Counted from the stretch's first letter, positions 7,831 through 17,308 are shown. The stretch: DNA of 64,000 bases from Streptomyces roseoverticillatus (GCF_000719265.1 NZ_JOFL01000007.1:62001-126000), one strand, 5' to 3'. Notes: generated by a model from the sequence alone, not told the origin. Made by a program: numbers and translations.

Positions 7831-8780
7831 CCGTGATGTTGTGGGGAGTGCCGACCGAGCCCCCGATGGCCATGGTCGCAAGGGCGCTGACGGCCCGGGG
7901 CGCCGACGTGGTGGTGGTCGATCCGCAGTCCCTCGCGGGGGCCGCGGTCGATGTGGTGCTGTCCGGCGCCGGACCCGGCCGGCCCGGGGGCCGGCTCGCC
8001 GGGGTGATCCGCACCTGCGGGCGCTCGGTGGAACTGGAGCGTGTCACGGCCGCCTACCTACGCCCGGTGGAACCCGATGTCGTGCCCGGGCTGGACCCTG
8101 CGGAGCGCGGGCGGGCACGACAGGTGCACGACACGCTGCTGAGCTTCACCGAGGTCGCCGACGCGATGGGCGGCTGCCGGCTGGCGAACCCGCTGTCGGC
8201 CATGGCCTCCAACACCTCCAAGCCGTATCAGGCCCAGCTCATCGCCGGTCACGGCTTCTACACTCCGGCGACGCTGGTCTCCGACGACCCGGACGAGGTC
8301 CTCGGCTTCGTGGACCGGCACCGGGGGGCGGTCTACAAGTCCACCAGTGGCATCCGGTCGGTGGTCACCGCCTTCGATCCGGCCCGCGACACCGGCCGGC
8401 TGGACCGCTTGCGGTGGTGCCCCGTCCAGTTCCAGGAGCACCTTGACGGCCCGGACGTACGGGTCCACGTGGTCGGCGACCGGGCCCTCGCCGTCCTGGC
8501 CGACTCCGCCGCGGTCGACTACCGCTACGCGCGCCTCCAGGTGGGAGCCGACGCGCGGTTGCGCCCCTACGCGCTCGGCGACGGCATCGCCGAGCGCTGT
8601 GTCGCCCTCGCCGCCGATCTGGGGCTGCCCTTCGCCGGCGTCGACCTCAAACTCCTCCCGGACGGCCGGGTCGCCTGCTTCGAGGTCAACCCGTCGCCGG
8701 GCTTCTCCTGGTACGAGACCGCAACCGGTCTGCCCATCGCGGCGGCGGTCGCCGACTGGCTGCTGACCCCGGCCGGCTGA
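7827..8780 (+). CDS. RimK-type ATP-grasp ligase
   Basis: A 317-residue ATP-dependent carboxylate-amine (or -alcohol) ligase. The pre-ATP domain is about residues 1-100, then the lid with the ATP-contacting lysine (GAVYKSTSGIRSVV), a QEHLDGPDVRVHVVGD strand and the metal-binding end GVDLKLLPDGRVACFEVNPSPGFSWYE (E and N ligate Mg). This is the arrangement of RimK and of graspetide ligases, which join Asp/Glu side chains to amines or hydroxyls. The substrate is unknown. Its coding region overlaps the preceding gene by 4 bases, in one operon with the repeat-bearing protease. Confidence 0.8.
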   Translation: MTVMLWGVPTEPPMAMVARALTARGADVVVVDPQSLAGAAVDVVLSGAGPGRPGGRLAGVIRTCGRSVELERVTAAYLRPVEPDVVPGLDPAERGRARQVHDTLLSFTEVADAMGGCRLANPLSAMASNTSKPYQAQLIAGHGFYTPATLVSDDPDEVLGFVDRHRGAVYKSTSGIRSVVTAFDPARDTGRLDRLRWCPVQFQEHLDGPDVRVHVVGDRALAVLADSAAVDYRYARLQVGADARLRPYALGDGIAERCVALAADLGLPFAGVDLKLLPDGRVACFEVNPSPGFSWYETATGLPIAAAVADWLLTPAG

Positions 8781-8873
8781 CGGCTGCCGAGGTGGGTGCG
8801 GGCGGCGAACCACCGTGAACGTTTCATCGTGGTGAACCGGGTCATCGGCAATGATCCGGGTCAGGATGGTGGC

Positions 8874-10097
8874 ATGGGATTCCATGTCGATTCCGAGGCC
8901 GGGCGGCTGCGCCGCGTCATACTGCACCGCCCCGGCCTGGAGCTGAAGCGGCTCACGCCCTCCAACAAGGACGCTCTGCTCTTCGACGACGTGCTGTGGG
9001 TGCGCAGGGCGCGCGCCGAGCACGACGGGTTCGCGGACGTGCTGCGCGAGCGCGGGGTCGAGGTGCACTTCTTCCAGGACCTGCTGGAGGAGAGCCTGAC
9101 GGTGCCGGAGGCGCGGGAGCTGGTGCTGGACCGGGTCTTCGACGAGAAGGAGTACGGGCCGCTGGCGACGGGCCACCTGCGGGACGCGTTCGAGGGCCTT
9201 CCGGCGGCGGAGCTGGGCGAGTGGCTGGTCGGGGGGATGACCAAGCGGGAGTTCCTGGAGCGGCACAGCGAGCCGGTCTCGGTGCGTTTCCACGCCATGG
9301 AGCTGGACGACTTCCTGATCAATCCGCTGCCCAACCACCTGTTCACCCGGGACACCTCTGCCTGGATCTACGACGGGGTGTGCGTCAACGCGATGCGCTG
9401 GCCCGCGCGTTGGCACGAGACCGTGCACTACGAGGCGCTGTACCGCTATCACCCGCTGTTCTCGGGCGGCGGCTTCCACGTCTGGTCCGAGGGGCAGGCG
9501 GCCTATCCGTCGACGATCGAGGGCGGTGACGTGCTCGTGATCGGCGAGGGCGCCGTGCTGATCGGCATGAGCGAGCGGACGACTCCGCAGGCCGTGGAGA
9601 TGCTCGCCCACCGGCTCTTCGCGGCGGGCTCGGCCCGGACGATCGTGGCGCTGGACATGCCCAAGCGGCGGGCGTTCATGCACCTGGACACGGTGATGAC
9701 GATGGTGGACGGGGACACGTTCACGCAGTACGCCGGGCTCGGGATGCTCCGCTCGTACACGATCGAGCCGGGTGCGGGCGAGCGCGAGCTGAAGGTCACG
9801 GACCATCCGCCGGAGCACATGCACCGCGCGATCGCCGCGGCGCTGGGCCTGGACTCGGTGCGGGTGCTGACCGCGACGCAGGACGTGCACGCGGCGGAGC
9901 GGGAGCAGTGGGACGACGGCTGCAACGTGCTGGCCATCGAGCCGGGCGTGGTGGTGGCCTACGAGCGGAACGCGACGACCAACACGCACCTGCGGAAGAA
10001 CGGCATCGAGGTGATCACCATCCCGGGCAGCGAGCTGGGGCGCGGGCGGGGCGGGCCGCGGTGCATGAGCTGCCCGATCGAGCGGGACGCCGTCTGA
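8874..10097 (+). CDS. arcA: Arginine deiminase
   Basis: A 407-residue cytoplasmic enzyme hydrolysing L-arginine to citrulline and ammonia. Family landmarks: N-terminal [33 protein letters not shown], the FTRDTSAW block, [21 protein letters not shown] and the C-terminal [14 protein letters not shown] with the nucleophilic Cys. The length is normal. The start at 8874 (MGFHVDSE) matches the usual family N terminus. Ornithine carbamoyltransferase follows 118 bases downstream behind its own operator-like palindromes. Together they give the first two steps of the arginine deiminase pathway; carbamate kinase is not nearby. Confidence 0.95.
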   Translation: MGFHVDSEAGRLRRVILHRPGLELKRLTPSNKDALLFDDVLWVRRARAEHDGFADVLRERGVEVHFFQDLLEESLTVPEARELVLDRVFDEKEYGPLATGHLRDAFEGLPAAELGEWLVGGMTKREFLERHSEPVSVRFHAMELDDFLINPLPNHLFTRDTSAWIYDGVCVNAMRWPARWHETVHYEALYRYHPLFSGGGFHVWSEGQAAYPSTIEGGDVLVIGEGAVLIGMSERTTPQAVEMLAHRLFAAGSARTIVALDMPKRRAFMHLDTVMTMVDGDTFTQYAGLGMLRSYTIEPGAGERELKVTDHPPEHMHRAIAAALGLDSVRVLTATQDVHAAEREQWDDGCNVLAIEPGVVVAYERNATTNTHLRKNGIEVITIPGSELGRGRGGPRCMSCPIERDAV

Positions 10098-10129
10098 GAG
10101 CCCGGGGACTGAGACGCATCGCACACTTG

Positions 10130-10156
10130 ATTGCATAGCAATACGGATGTTCGTAT
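10130..10156. promoter_or_regulatory. Two adjoining palindromes before arcB
   Basis: ATTGC-ATA-GCAAT (10130-10142) and ATACG-GATGTT-CGTAT (10141-10156) are two perfect short inverted repeats sharing 2 bases. The stretch is AT-rich and lies 60-86 bases before the arcB start. They are candidate operators, perhaps for ArgR, which binds paired AT-rich palindromes. The exact ARG-box consensus is not met. Confidence 0.45.
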
Positions 10157-10215
10157 AGTTTCCCTCTTCTGCAGCAGTCGTGAGCATCCCGTGAGCAAGC
10201 TAGGAGTCCAACCCC

Positions 10216-11217
10216 ATGGCGACAGACCTCAAGGGCCGTCACTTCCTCAAGGAGACGGACTTCACCGCCGACGAGTTCCACAGCCTCGTCGAGCTCGCCG
10301 CCGAGCTCAAGGCCGCCCGGCAGACCGGCACCGAGGAGCAGCGGCTCATCGGCCGCCACATCGCGCTCGTCTTCGAGAAGACCTCGACCCGGACCCGCTG
10401 CGCCTTCGAGGTGGCGGCGGGCGACCAGGGGGGCCGTACGACCTTCCTCGACCCCGCGAGCTCCCAGATCGGGCACAAGGAGTCGGTGAAGGACACCGCC
10501 CGGGTGCTCGGCCGGATGTTCGACGCCATCGAGTACCGGGGGCACGGGCAGGACGTGGTGGAGGAGCTCGCCGAGCACGCGGGGGTGCCCGTCTACAACG
10601 GCCTGTCGGACGAGTGGCACCCCACGCAGATGCTCGCCGACGTCCTCACCATGTCCGAGCACACGGCCAAGTCCCTGGACCACGTCACCTTGGCGTACCT
10701 CGGCGATGCCCGGTACAACATGGGCAACTCCTACCTCATCACGGGCGCCCTCCTCGGCATGGACGTGCGCATCGTGGCGCCCGAGGAGCTGTGGCCCGCC
10801 CCCGAGGTCATCGCGGACGCGCGGCGGCTCGCCGCGGCGAGCGGGGCGAAGGTCAAGCTCACGGAGGACGTCGCCGAGGGCGTGAAGGGCGCCGACTTCG
10901 TCGCCACCGACGTGTGGGTGTCGATGGGCGAGCCCAAGGAGGTGTGGGACGCCCGGATCGCCCTGCTCGGGCCGTACGCCGTGACCATGGACGTGCTGCG
11001 CGCCACCGGCAATCCGGCGGTGAAGTTCCTGCACTGCCTGCCGGCCTTCCACGACCTGGAGACGAGCGTCGCCCGCGAGATCCACGAGCGGCACGGGCTG
11101 ACCTCCCTGGAGGTCACCGACGAGGTCTTCGAGTCGCCGCACTCGGTCGTCTTCGACCAGGCGGAGAACCGGATGCACACGATCAAGGCGGTGATGGTCG
11201 CCACGCTGGCCGGCTGA
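10216..11217 (+). CDS. arcB: Ornithine carbamoyltransferase (catabolic type)
   Basis: A 333-residue cytoplasmic enzyme interconverting citrulline plus phosphate with ornithine plus carbamoyl phosphate. The carbamoyl-phosphate motif STRTRCAFE (about residues 58-66), the DEWHPTQ motif (about 130), VSMGE and HCLPAFHD with the active Cys (about 275) are all intact. TAGGAGTCC precedes the ATG. Being next to arcA, it most likely acts in the arginine deiminase pathway rather than in biosynthesis. Confidence 0.95.
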   Translation: MATDLKGRHFLKETDFTADEFHSLVELAAELKAARQTGTEEQRLIGRHIALVFEKTSTRTRCAFEVAAGDQGGRTTFLDPASSQIGHKESVKDTARVLGRMFDAIEYRGHGQDVVEELAEHAGVPVYNGLSDEWHPTQMLADVLTMSEHTAKSLDHVTLAYLGDARYNMGNSYLITGALLGMDVRIVAPEELWPAPEVIADARRLAAASGAKVKLTEDVAEGVKGADFVATDVWVSMGEPKEVWDARIALLGPYAVTMDVLRATGNPAVKFLHCLPAFHDLETSVAREIHERHGLTSLEVTDEVFESPHSVVFDQAENRMHTIKAVMVATLAG

Positions 11218-11243
11218 CGCCGGCGGACGGCCGCCGCACGTGC

Positions 11244-11264
11244 CGGCTGCGGTCACCGCAGCCG
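11244..11264. terminator. Hairpin after arcB
   Basis: CGGCTGCGGT and ACCGCAGCCG form a perfect 10-bp stem around a single base, 27 bases after the arcB stop. It separates the arginine genes from the catabolic island. Confidence 0.65.
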
Positions 11265-11303
11265 ACGCGTTCGCCGGATCCGCCGGAGGGTATCGCGCAC
11301 TCG

Positions 11304-11315
11304 TGACGACAGTCA
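11304..11315. promoter_or_regulatory. Putative PaaX-type operator, site 1
   Basis: TGAC-GACA-GTCA, extended to GTGAC/GTCAC arms (11303-11316), is a perfect inverted repeat 63 bases before the enoyl-CoA hydratase start. Nearly the same sequence, TGAC-GGCA-GTCA, occurs in the other promoter region of this island (17297). The PaaX-family gene between them is the obvious candidate binder. Confidence 0.55.
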
Positions 11316-11377
11316 CAGTCAGGTGATAGCTTCACGGAGCAGGCACACACCAGCCCCCGGCTGAAGGAGGCCGCTCC

Positions 11378-12205
11378 GTGAGCCCGTTCACCGGCTCCGC
11401 GTCCCGTACCGAGGAGTGGCGGCACCTGCGCCTGAGCCTCGACGCCGGCGTCGCGACCGTCACCCTCGCCCGCCCCGAGAAGCTCAACGCCCTCACCTTC
11501 GGCGCCTACGCCGACCTGCGCGACCTCCTGCCCGAGCTGGCGCGCGACGGCTCCGTGCGCGCCCTCGTGCTCGGCGGCGAGGGCCGCGGCTTCTGCTCCG
11601 GCGGCGACGTCGACGAGATCATCGGCGCGACGCTGGCCATGAACACCGGGCAGCTCCTCGACTTCAACCGGATGACCGGCCAGACCGTACGGGCCCTGCG
11701 CGAGTGCCCGTTCCCGGTGATCGCCGCCGTCCACGGGGTCGCCGCGGGCGCCGGTGCCGTCCTCGCGCTGGCCGCCGACTTCCGCGTGGCCGACCCCACG
11801 GCCCGCTTCGCGTTCCTCTTCACCCGGGTCGGCCTCTCGGGCGGCGACATGGGCGCCGCCTACCTCCTCCCCCGCGTCGTCGGCCTCGGGCACGCCACGC
11901 GGCTACTGATGCTCGGCGAACCCGTGCGCGCCGCCGAAGCGGAACGCATCGGCCTGATCAGCCGGCTCAGCGAGGAGGGTCAGGCCGGCGACGCGGCGCA
12001 GGCGCTCGCCCGCCGCCTCGCCGAGGGGCCCGCGCTCGCCCACGCCCAGACCAAGGCCCTGCTCACCGCCGAGCTCGACATGCCGCTCGCCGCCGCCGTC
12101 GAACTCGACGCCGCCACCCAGGCGCTGCTCATGAACAGCGCCGACTACGCCGAGTTCCACGCCGCCTTCACCGAGAAGCGGCCGCCGAAGTGGCGGGGAC
12201 GATGA
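11378..12205 (+). CDS. Enoyl-CoA hydratase/isomerase family protein
   Basis: A 275-residue crotonase-fold enzyme. It shows the N-terminal VTLARPEKLNALT, the oxyanion block GRGFCSGGDVDEI (about residues 68-80), AAVHGVAAGAGAVLALAADFRVA (about 115-137), and a Gly-rich LSGGDMGAAYLLPR block. It probably hydrates an alicyclic or ring-opened CoA intermediate downstream of the fused monooxygenase/reductase, whose gene it overlaps by 4 bases (ATGA). The GTG start is supported by AAGGAGG 7 bases upstream. Confidence 0.88.
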   Translation: MSPFTGSASRTEEWRHLRLSLDAGVATVTLARPEKLNALTFGAYADLRDLLPELARDGSVRALVLGGEGRGFCSGGDVDEIIGATLAMNTGQLLDFNRMTGQTVRALRECPFPVIAAVHGVAAGAGAVLALAADFRVADPTARFAFLFTRVGLSGGDMGAAYLLPRVVGLGHATRLLMLGEPVRAAEAERIGLISRLSEEGQAGDAAQALARRLAEGPALAHAQTKALLTAELDMPLAAAVELDAATQALLMNSADYAEFHAAFTEKRPPKWRGR

Positions 12206-14469
12206 CGCCCGGCGAGGCGGCAGTCACCGCCCGGCGCGTCGCCGTCATCGGCGGCGGCCCCGGCGGCCTCTACGCCGCGGCCCTGCTGAAACGTCTCGCC
12301 CCCGAGCGCGAGGTCACCCTCTGGGAGCGCAACGCCCCCGACGACACCTTCGGCTTCGGCGTCGTCCTCTCCGACGAGACCCTCGGCGGCATCGAGAGCG
12401 CCGACGCGGACGTCCACGCCGCCCTGTGCCGCGAGTTCGTCCGCTGGGACGACATCGACGTCGTGCACCGCGGCACCACCCTGCGCTCCGGCGGCCACGG
12501 CTTCGCCGCCCTCGGCCGCCGCCGGCTCTTAGGGATCCTCCACGAGCGCTGCCACGGCCTCGGCGTCCGCCTCCGCTTCCGCACCGAGGCGCCGCCCGCC
12601 GCCGAGCTGGCCCGCACCCACGACCTCGTCATCGCCGCCGACGGCGTCCACAGCCGCACCCGCGAGGCCCACGCGGACCACTTCCGGCCCGTCCTCACCA
12701 CGCACCGCTGCCGCTACATCTGGCTCTCCGCCGACTTCGCCCTCGACGCCTTCCGCTTCGAGATCGCCGAGACCGAGCACGGCATCATGCAGCTGCACGG
12801 CTACCCCTACCGGCAGGACGCCAGCACCGTCATCGTCGAGATGCGCGAGGAGGTCTGGCGCCGCGCGGGCCTCGACCGCTGCGACGAGGAGGGCACGCTC
12901 GCGGCCTGCGGCAAGTACTTCGCCGACGCCCTCGGCGGGCGCCCCCTGCGCTCCAACCGCTCCGCCTGGACGGCCTTCCGCACGGTCGTCAACGACCGCT
13001 GGCACCACGGCCGTACGGTCCTGCTCGGCGACGCCGCCCACACCGCGCACTTCTCCATCGGCTCCGGCACCAAGCTCGCCGTGGAGGACGCCCTCGCGCT
13101 CGCGCAGGCCCTGGAGCGGCACCCGGACGTCCCCGGCGCGCTCGCCGCCTACGAGGCCGAGCGGCGCCCGGCCGTCGCCTCCACGCAGCGCGCCGCCCGC
13201 GCGAGCCTGGAGTGGTTCGAGGACCTCGCCGTGCACGCGGACCAGCCGCCCCGCCGGTTCGCCTTCAACCTGCTCACCCGCAGCCGCCGCGTCACCCACG
13301 GCAACCTGCGGCTGCGCGACCCGGGCTTCGTCGCCTCCGTCGAGGACGAGGCGGGTGTACCGCCCGGCACGCCGCCCATGTTCACCCCCTTCCGGCTGCG
13401 CGGCCTGACCCTGCGCAACCGCGTCGTGGTCTCCCCCATGGACATGTACTCCGCCGTCGACGGCACCCCCGGCGACTTCCACCTCGTCCACCTCGGCGCG
13501 CGCGCCCTGGGCGGGGCGGGCCTCGTCATGGCGGAAATGGTCTGCGTGAGCGAACAGGGCCGGATCACGCCCGGGTGCTCGGGCATGTACGCGCCCGGGC
13601 ACGAGCGGGCCTGGAGCCGCGTCACCGGCTTCGTCCACGACCAGGCGCCCGGCACGGCGATCGGCCTCCAGCTGGGGCACGCGGGCCGCAAGGGCTCCAC
13701 GCGCCGGATGTGGGAAGGCATCGACGAGCCCCTCCCGGACGGCAACTGGCCGGTCGTCGCCGCCTCGGCGCTCCCGTACCGGCCCGGCGTCAACCAGACC
13801 CCGCACGCGCTGACGAGCGCCGGAATGGCCGCGATACGGGATGAGTTCGTGCGGTCCGCGGAGGCCGCCGCCCGGGCCGGGTTCGACCTCCTCGAACTCC
13901 ACTGCGCGCACGGCTACCTGCTGTCCGGCTTCCTCTCCCCGCTGACGAACCACCGCGACGACGCGTACGGGGGCGGCCTGGAGGGCCGCCTGCGCTACCC
14001 CCTGGAGGTGTTCGACGCGGTACGGGCCGTGTGGCCCGCCGACCGGCCCATGACCGTACGCGTCTCCGCCACGGACTGGGCCGACGGCGGCACGACGGCC
14101 GAGGACGCCGTGGCCGTCGCCCGCGCCTTCGCCGCCCACGGGGCGGACGCGCTCGACGTCTCGACCGGCCAGGTCGTCGCCGGCGAACGGCCCGCGTTCG
14201 GCCGCTCGTACCAGACGCCGTTCGCGGACCGCATCCGCCACGAGGCGGGCGTTCCCGTAATCGCCGTGGGCGCGATCTCGTCCTGGGACGACGTCAACTC
14301 CCTGATCCTGGCGGGCCGCGCCGACCTCTGCGCGCTCGGCCGCCCGCACCTCTACGACCCGCACTGGACGCTGCACGCGGCGGCGGAACAGGAGTACGCG
14401 GGGCCGGGGACGTCCTGGCCCGCGCCGTACCGGGCGGGAAGCCGGCGGCCGCCCACGGGCCGGGGTTGA
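12202..14469 (+). CDS. Fused flavin monooxygenase/OYE-type reductase acting on aryl-CoA
   Basis: A 755-residue two-domain protein. Residues 10-385 are a PHBH-fold FAD monooxygenase (VAVIGGGPGGLYAAALLKR; DGVHSRTR; LLGDAAHTAHFSIGSGTKLAVEDA). Residues 390-745 are an old yellow enzyme-type FMN reductase (FTPFRLRGLTLRNRVVVSPMDMYSAVDG; LQLGHAGRKGS; HCAHGYLLSGFLSPLTNHRDD). This fusion is that of 2-aminobenzoyl-CoA monooxygenase/reductase, which hydroxylates and dearomatises anthraniloyl-CoA; annotation pipelines often call it salicylyl-CoA 5-hydroxylase. The neighbouring aryl-CoA ligase, beta-oxidation genes and RidA favour the anthranilate role. Confidence 0.85.
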   Translation: MTPGEAAVTARRVAVIGGGPGGLYAAALLKRLAPEREVTLWERNAPDDTFGFGVVLSDETLGGIESADADVHAALCREFVRWDDIDVVHRGTTLRSGGHGFAALGRRRLLGILHERCHGLGVRLRFRTEAPPAAELARTHDLVIAADGVHSRTREAHADHFRPVLTTHRCRYIWLSADFALDAFRFEIAETEHGIMQLHGYPYRQDASTVIVEMREEVWRRAGLDRCDEEGTLAACGKYFADALGGRPLRSNRSAWTAFRTVVNDRWHHGRTVLLGDAAHTAHFSIGSGTKLAVEDALALAQALERHPDVPGALAAYEAERRPAVASTQRAARASLEWFEDLAVHADQPPRRFAFNLLTRSRRVTHGNLRLRDPGFVASVEDEAGVPPGTPPMFTPFRLRGLTLRNRVVVSPMDMYSAVDGTPGDFHLVHLGARALGGAGLVMAEMVCVSEQGRITPGCSGMYAPGHERAWSRVTGFVHDQAPGTAIGLQLGHAGRKGSTRRMWEGIDEPLPDGNWPVVAASALPYRPGVNQTPHALTSAGMAAIRDEFVRSAEAAARAGFDLLELHCAHGYLLSGFLSPLTNHRDDAYGGGLEGRLRYPLEVFDAVRAVWPADRPMTVRVSATDWADGGTTAEDAVAVARAFAAHGADALDVSTGQVVAGERPAFGRSYQTPFADRIRHEAGVPVIAVGAISSWDDVNSLILAGRADLCALGRPHLYDPHWTLHAAAEQEYAGPGTSWPAPYRAGSRRPPTGRG

Positions 14470-14691
14470 ACACCCGGGCCCGGGCCACGCCCGGTGGTCC
14501 GCGCGACGGCGCCGTACGGCACCCAGGCCGGCTCGGCACCGCCGGGTACGTCGGGAGCGGTTGCGCATCGCAGCGGCGGATTCGAAGGGCCGACGCCGGC
14601 CAACACCCTCCCGCCGCAACGGCGGCGCGCCACGGCGGGCCTGTCCGGCGGTGGCGCACGGGCCGAAGCCCGCCCGGCACCGCCGGCGGTG

Positions 14692-15564
14692 TCATGTGAG
14701 TTCCGCGCTCACGAAGCGCGCGCCCGCCTCCCTCAACCGCGCGTGCAGCGCGGCGAAAACGCGCGCCGACCGCACCCCCGGCCAGTCCCCCGGCAGCAAG
14801 CCCCCCGGCAGGCCCGGGTCCGCGTAGGGCAGGTGGCGCCACGAGTCCAGGGCGAGGAGGTAGTCCCGGTACGCCTCCCGCGGCGGGACCACCCGCCGCC
14901 GCGCCCACCGCCGGAGCACCGGCTCGTGGGCGGCCAGGAACGCCCGGTGCTGGGCGGCCAGGGCGTCGAGGTCCCACCACCGGCCCACCGCCTCCGCGGT
15001 GGGTTCGAAGCCGAGGTGGGAGCCCTTGAAGAGGTCGACGTACGAGTCGAGTCCGAGGCGCTGCAGCGTGTGCCGCGTCTCGTCGTGCACGTGGGCCGGG
15101 GCGATCCACACGCCCGGCGCCGCCGTGCCGAAGCCGAGCCGGGCGAGCCGGGAGCGCAGCAGGTGCCGCTTGTTCCGCTCCTCCTCCGGCACGGAGAAGA
15201 CGGCCAGCAGCCAGCCGCCGGCCGTCCGCGCGGGGGCGCGGCCGTAGATGCGCCGGTCGCCGTCGTCGAGCAGTTGCCGGGCGGTGTCGGAGAGCCCGTA
15301 CCCCGCGGCGCCGCCGGCCGCGCGGCCCGCGACGAGCAGCCCGCGCCGTTTGAGGCGCGAGACGGCCGACCGCACCGAGGGCGAGTCCACGCCGACGGCA
15401 CCCAGCAACCGGATCAGGGCCGCGATCGGCACGGGGCGGCCGGCCGCGTGGCGGGCGCCGCCGCGGCCGTAGGCGCCGTAGAACGTGACGATGAGGGACC
15501 GGGGAGTGTGGAGAGGAGGGAGTGGTTGCTGGTCAGTCACGGGGAAACTGTAAAGCTCCGTCAA
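14692..15564 (-). CDS. PaaX family transcriptional regulator
   Basis: A 290-residue repressor. An N-terminal winged helix (about residues 20-95: RSLIVTFYGAYGR ... GVDSPSVRSAVSRLKRRGLL) is followed by the PaaX central and C-terminal domains (GGWLLAVFSVPEEERNKRHLLRSRLARLGFG, later FLAAHEPVLRRW). PaaX proteins repress aromatic acid catabolism and are released by an aryl-CoA. It is the second gene after the CoA ligase; the TTG start overlaps the ligase stop (TTGA). A GTG at 15540 is an alternative start. No ribosome site is evident for either. Confidence 0.85.
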   Translation of the reverse strand: MTELYSFPVTDQQPLPPLHTPRSLIVTFYGAYGRGGARHAAGRPVPIAALIRLLGAVGVDSPSVRSAVSRLKRRGLLVAGRAAGGAAGYGLSDTARQLLDDGDRRIYGRAPARTAGGWLLAVFSVPEEERNKRHLLRSRLARLGFGTAAPGVWIAPAHVHDETRHTLQRLGLDSYVDLFKGSHLGFEPTAEAVGRWWDLDALAAQHRAFLAAHEPVLRRWARRRVVPPREAYRDYLLALDSWRHLPYADPGLPGGLLPGDWPGVRSARVFAALHARLREAGARFVSAELT

Positions 15565-17210
15565 GAGCCGTCACGCAGCCGGAATCGCTGCAGCTTGCCG
15601 GTGGGCGTACGGGGCAGGGCGGCCAGGAACTCGATCTCGCGAGGGCACTTGTAGGGAACGATCTCCTTTTTGGTGAACTCCCGCAGCGCCGCCGCGGTTT
15701 CCGGCGTCGGCGGCACGCCGTCCCGCAGGACCACGCAGGCGACGACGATCTCGCCGCGCCGCTGGTCGGGGCGCCCGACGACGGCCGCCTCCAGGACGTC
15801 GGGGTGGCGCAGCAGGGCCTCCTCGACCTCGGGCCCGGCGATGTTGTACCCGGCCGAGATGATCATGTCGTCGGCGCGGGCGACGTAGCGGTAGTGGCCG
15901 GTGGTCTCGCGGACGTACGTGTCGCCGGTGAGGTTCCAGCCGTCGCGCACGTAGTCGCGCTGCCGCTCGTCGGCGAGGTAGCGGCAGCCGGTGGGGCCGC
16001 GCACTGCGAGCAGCCCGGGTTCGCCGTCCGGGAGGGGGCGGCCGTCGGGGCCGACGACGCGCGCCTCGTAGCCGGGGACGGGCAGGCCGGTGGTGCCGGG
16101 GCGTATCGCGTCGTCGGCGGCGGAGATGAAGATGTGCAGCATTTCGGTGGCGCCGATGCCGTTGATGGCGCGCAGTCCGGTGGCCCGGCGCCAGGCGTGC
16201 CAGAGGGCCGCGGGCAGGTGTTCGCCGGCGGAGACGCAGCGGCGCAGCGAGGAGAGGTCGTGCGCGCCGGGCCGTTCGTCGAGCAGCTCCAGCATGGAGC
16301 GGTAGGCGGTGGGGGCGGTGAAGAGCACGGAGACGCGGTGGCGCCGGATGCCGTCGAGGAGCCGTTCCGGGCCGCGCCAGTCGGTGAGGAGGGTGGCGGC
16401 GCCCGCGCGGAGGGGGAAGACGACGAGGCCGCCGAGGCCGAAGGTGAAGCCCAGCGGCGGGCTGCCGGCGAAGACGTCGCCGGGGCCGGGCCGCAGGACG
16501 TGGGCGGAGAAGGTGTCGGCTATGGCGAGCACGTCGCGGTGGAAGTGCATGCAGCCCTTGGGGCGGCCGGTGGTGCCGGAGGTGAAGGCGATGAGGGCGA
16601 CGTCGTCCGCGGCGGTGTCGGCGGCCGCATACGATGGGGGTTTGTCCGCGGCCAGGTGCAGCAGGTCGCCGGGGGTGTCGCCGCCGTAGGGGGTGACGCG
16701 GAGGCCGCGGAGGTCCGCTCCGGCCGCCTGCAGGCCGTCGAGGGAGCGGGCGTCGCACAAGGCGTGGCGGATGCGGGCGAGTTCGCAGATCGTGACGAGT
16801 TCGTGCGGGCGCTGGGCGGCCAGGACGGTGACGGCCACGGCCCCGGCCTTCATCACGGCGAGCCAGCAGGCCGCGAGCCAGGGGCTGGTGGGGCCGCGCA
16901 GCAGGACGCGGTTGCCGGGGACGACGCCGAGGTCGTCGGTGAGGGTGCGGGCGATCCGGGCGACGTGGGCGGCGAGTTCCCCGTACGTCCAGAGGCCGCC
17001 GTGGCCGTCGTGCACGGCGGGGCGGTCGGGGCCCAGGCGGGCGATGGTGGCGTCGAGCAGCTCGGCACCGCAGTTGAGGCGGTCCGGGTAGGCCGGGAGG
17101 ATGCCGGCCCGCGGGCCGAGAAGGAGGTCGGGCCACTGGCCGGCGGGCGGGAGGTGGTCGCGCGGGAAGGTGTCGGCATGGACCGAGGGCTGAAGCTCCA
17201 TCGCTGCCAT
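15561..17210 (-). CDS. Aryl-CoA ligase (probable 2-aminobenzoate-CoA ligase)
   Basis: A 549-residue ANL-superfamily enzyme that activates an aromatic acid with ATP and CoA. Visible motifs: P-loop FTSGTTGRPKG (about residues 213-223), the A5-like NGIGATEMLHIF, the Y/GDTY hinge region WNLTGDTY, and the C-terminal PRTPTGKLQRFRLR with the catalytic Lys. Alignment in length and context with benzoate/2-aminobenzoate ligases, and the fused monooxygenase nearby, suggest anthranilate as substrate. It leads a two-gene operon with paaX and diverges from the acyl-CoA dehydrogenase gene. Confidence 0.85.
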   Translation of the reverse strand: MAAMELQPSVHADTFPRDHLPPAGQWPDLLLGPRAGILPAYPDRLNCGAELLDATIARLGPDRPAVHDGHGGLWTYGELAAHVARIARTLTDDLGVVPGNRVLLRGPTSPWLAACWLAVMKAGAVAVTVLAAQRPHELVTICELARIRHALCDARSLDGLQAAGADLRGLRVTPYGGDTPGDLLHLAADKPPSYAAADTAADDVALIAFTSGTTGRPKGCMHFHRDVLAIADTFSAHVLRPGPGDVFAGSPPLGFTFGLGGLVVFPLRAGAATLLTDWRGPERLLDGIRRHRVSVLFTAPTAYRSMLELLDERPGAHDLSSLRRCVSAGEHLPAALWHAWRRATGLRAINGIGATEMLHIFISAADDAIRPGTTGLPVPGYEARVVGPDGRPLPDGEPGLLAVRGPTGCRYLADERQRDYVRDGWNLTGDTYVRETTGHYRYVARADDMIISAGYNIAGPEVEEALLRHPDVLEAAVVGRPDQRRGEIVVACVVLRDGVPPTPETAAALREFTKKEIVPYKCPREIEFLAALPRTPTGKLQRFRLRDGS

Positions 17211-17296
17211 CGCTGTGCGCCCCCTCGCGCCGGTGACATGGAGGTGAACGGGGGTCTTGCCAGCTGTACGGATCCGCTGTCAGCGTAGCGACTTGG

Positions 17297-17308
17297 TGAC
17301 GGCAGTCA
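17297..17308. promoter_or_regulatory. Putative PaaX-type operator, site 2
   Basis: TGAC-GGCA-GTCA lies in the 173-base divergent region between the ligase/paaX operon and the dehydrogenase/ridA operon. It matches site 1 at 11304 in 11 of 12 positions. From here one bound dimer could control both directions, including paaX itself. The rest of the gap is purine-rich with a repeated GCAGAGGAAGCAG. Confidence 0.55.

Noticed and set aside
10131..11306. Long open frame over the ornithine carbamoyltransferase gene on the same strand
   Set aside because: It is the +1 frame of arcB, made almost only of Arg, Gly, Pro and Ala, with no family motifs; arcB itself has all catalytic motifs.
12529..14619. 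A 696-codon minus-strand frame opposite the fused monooxygenase/reductase
   Set aside because: Composition typical of a reverse-complement frame; the plus-strand gene has clear FAD and FMN motifs along its whole length.
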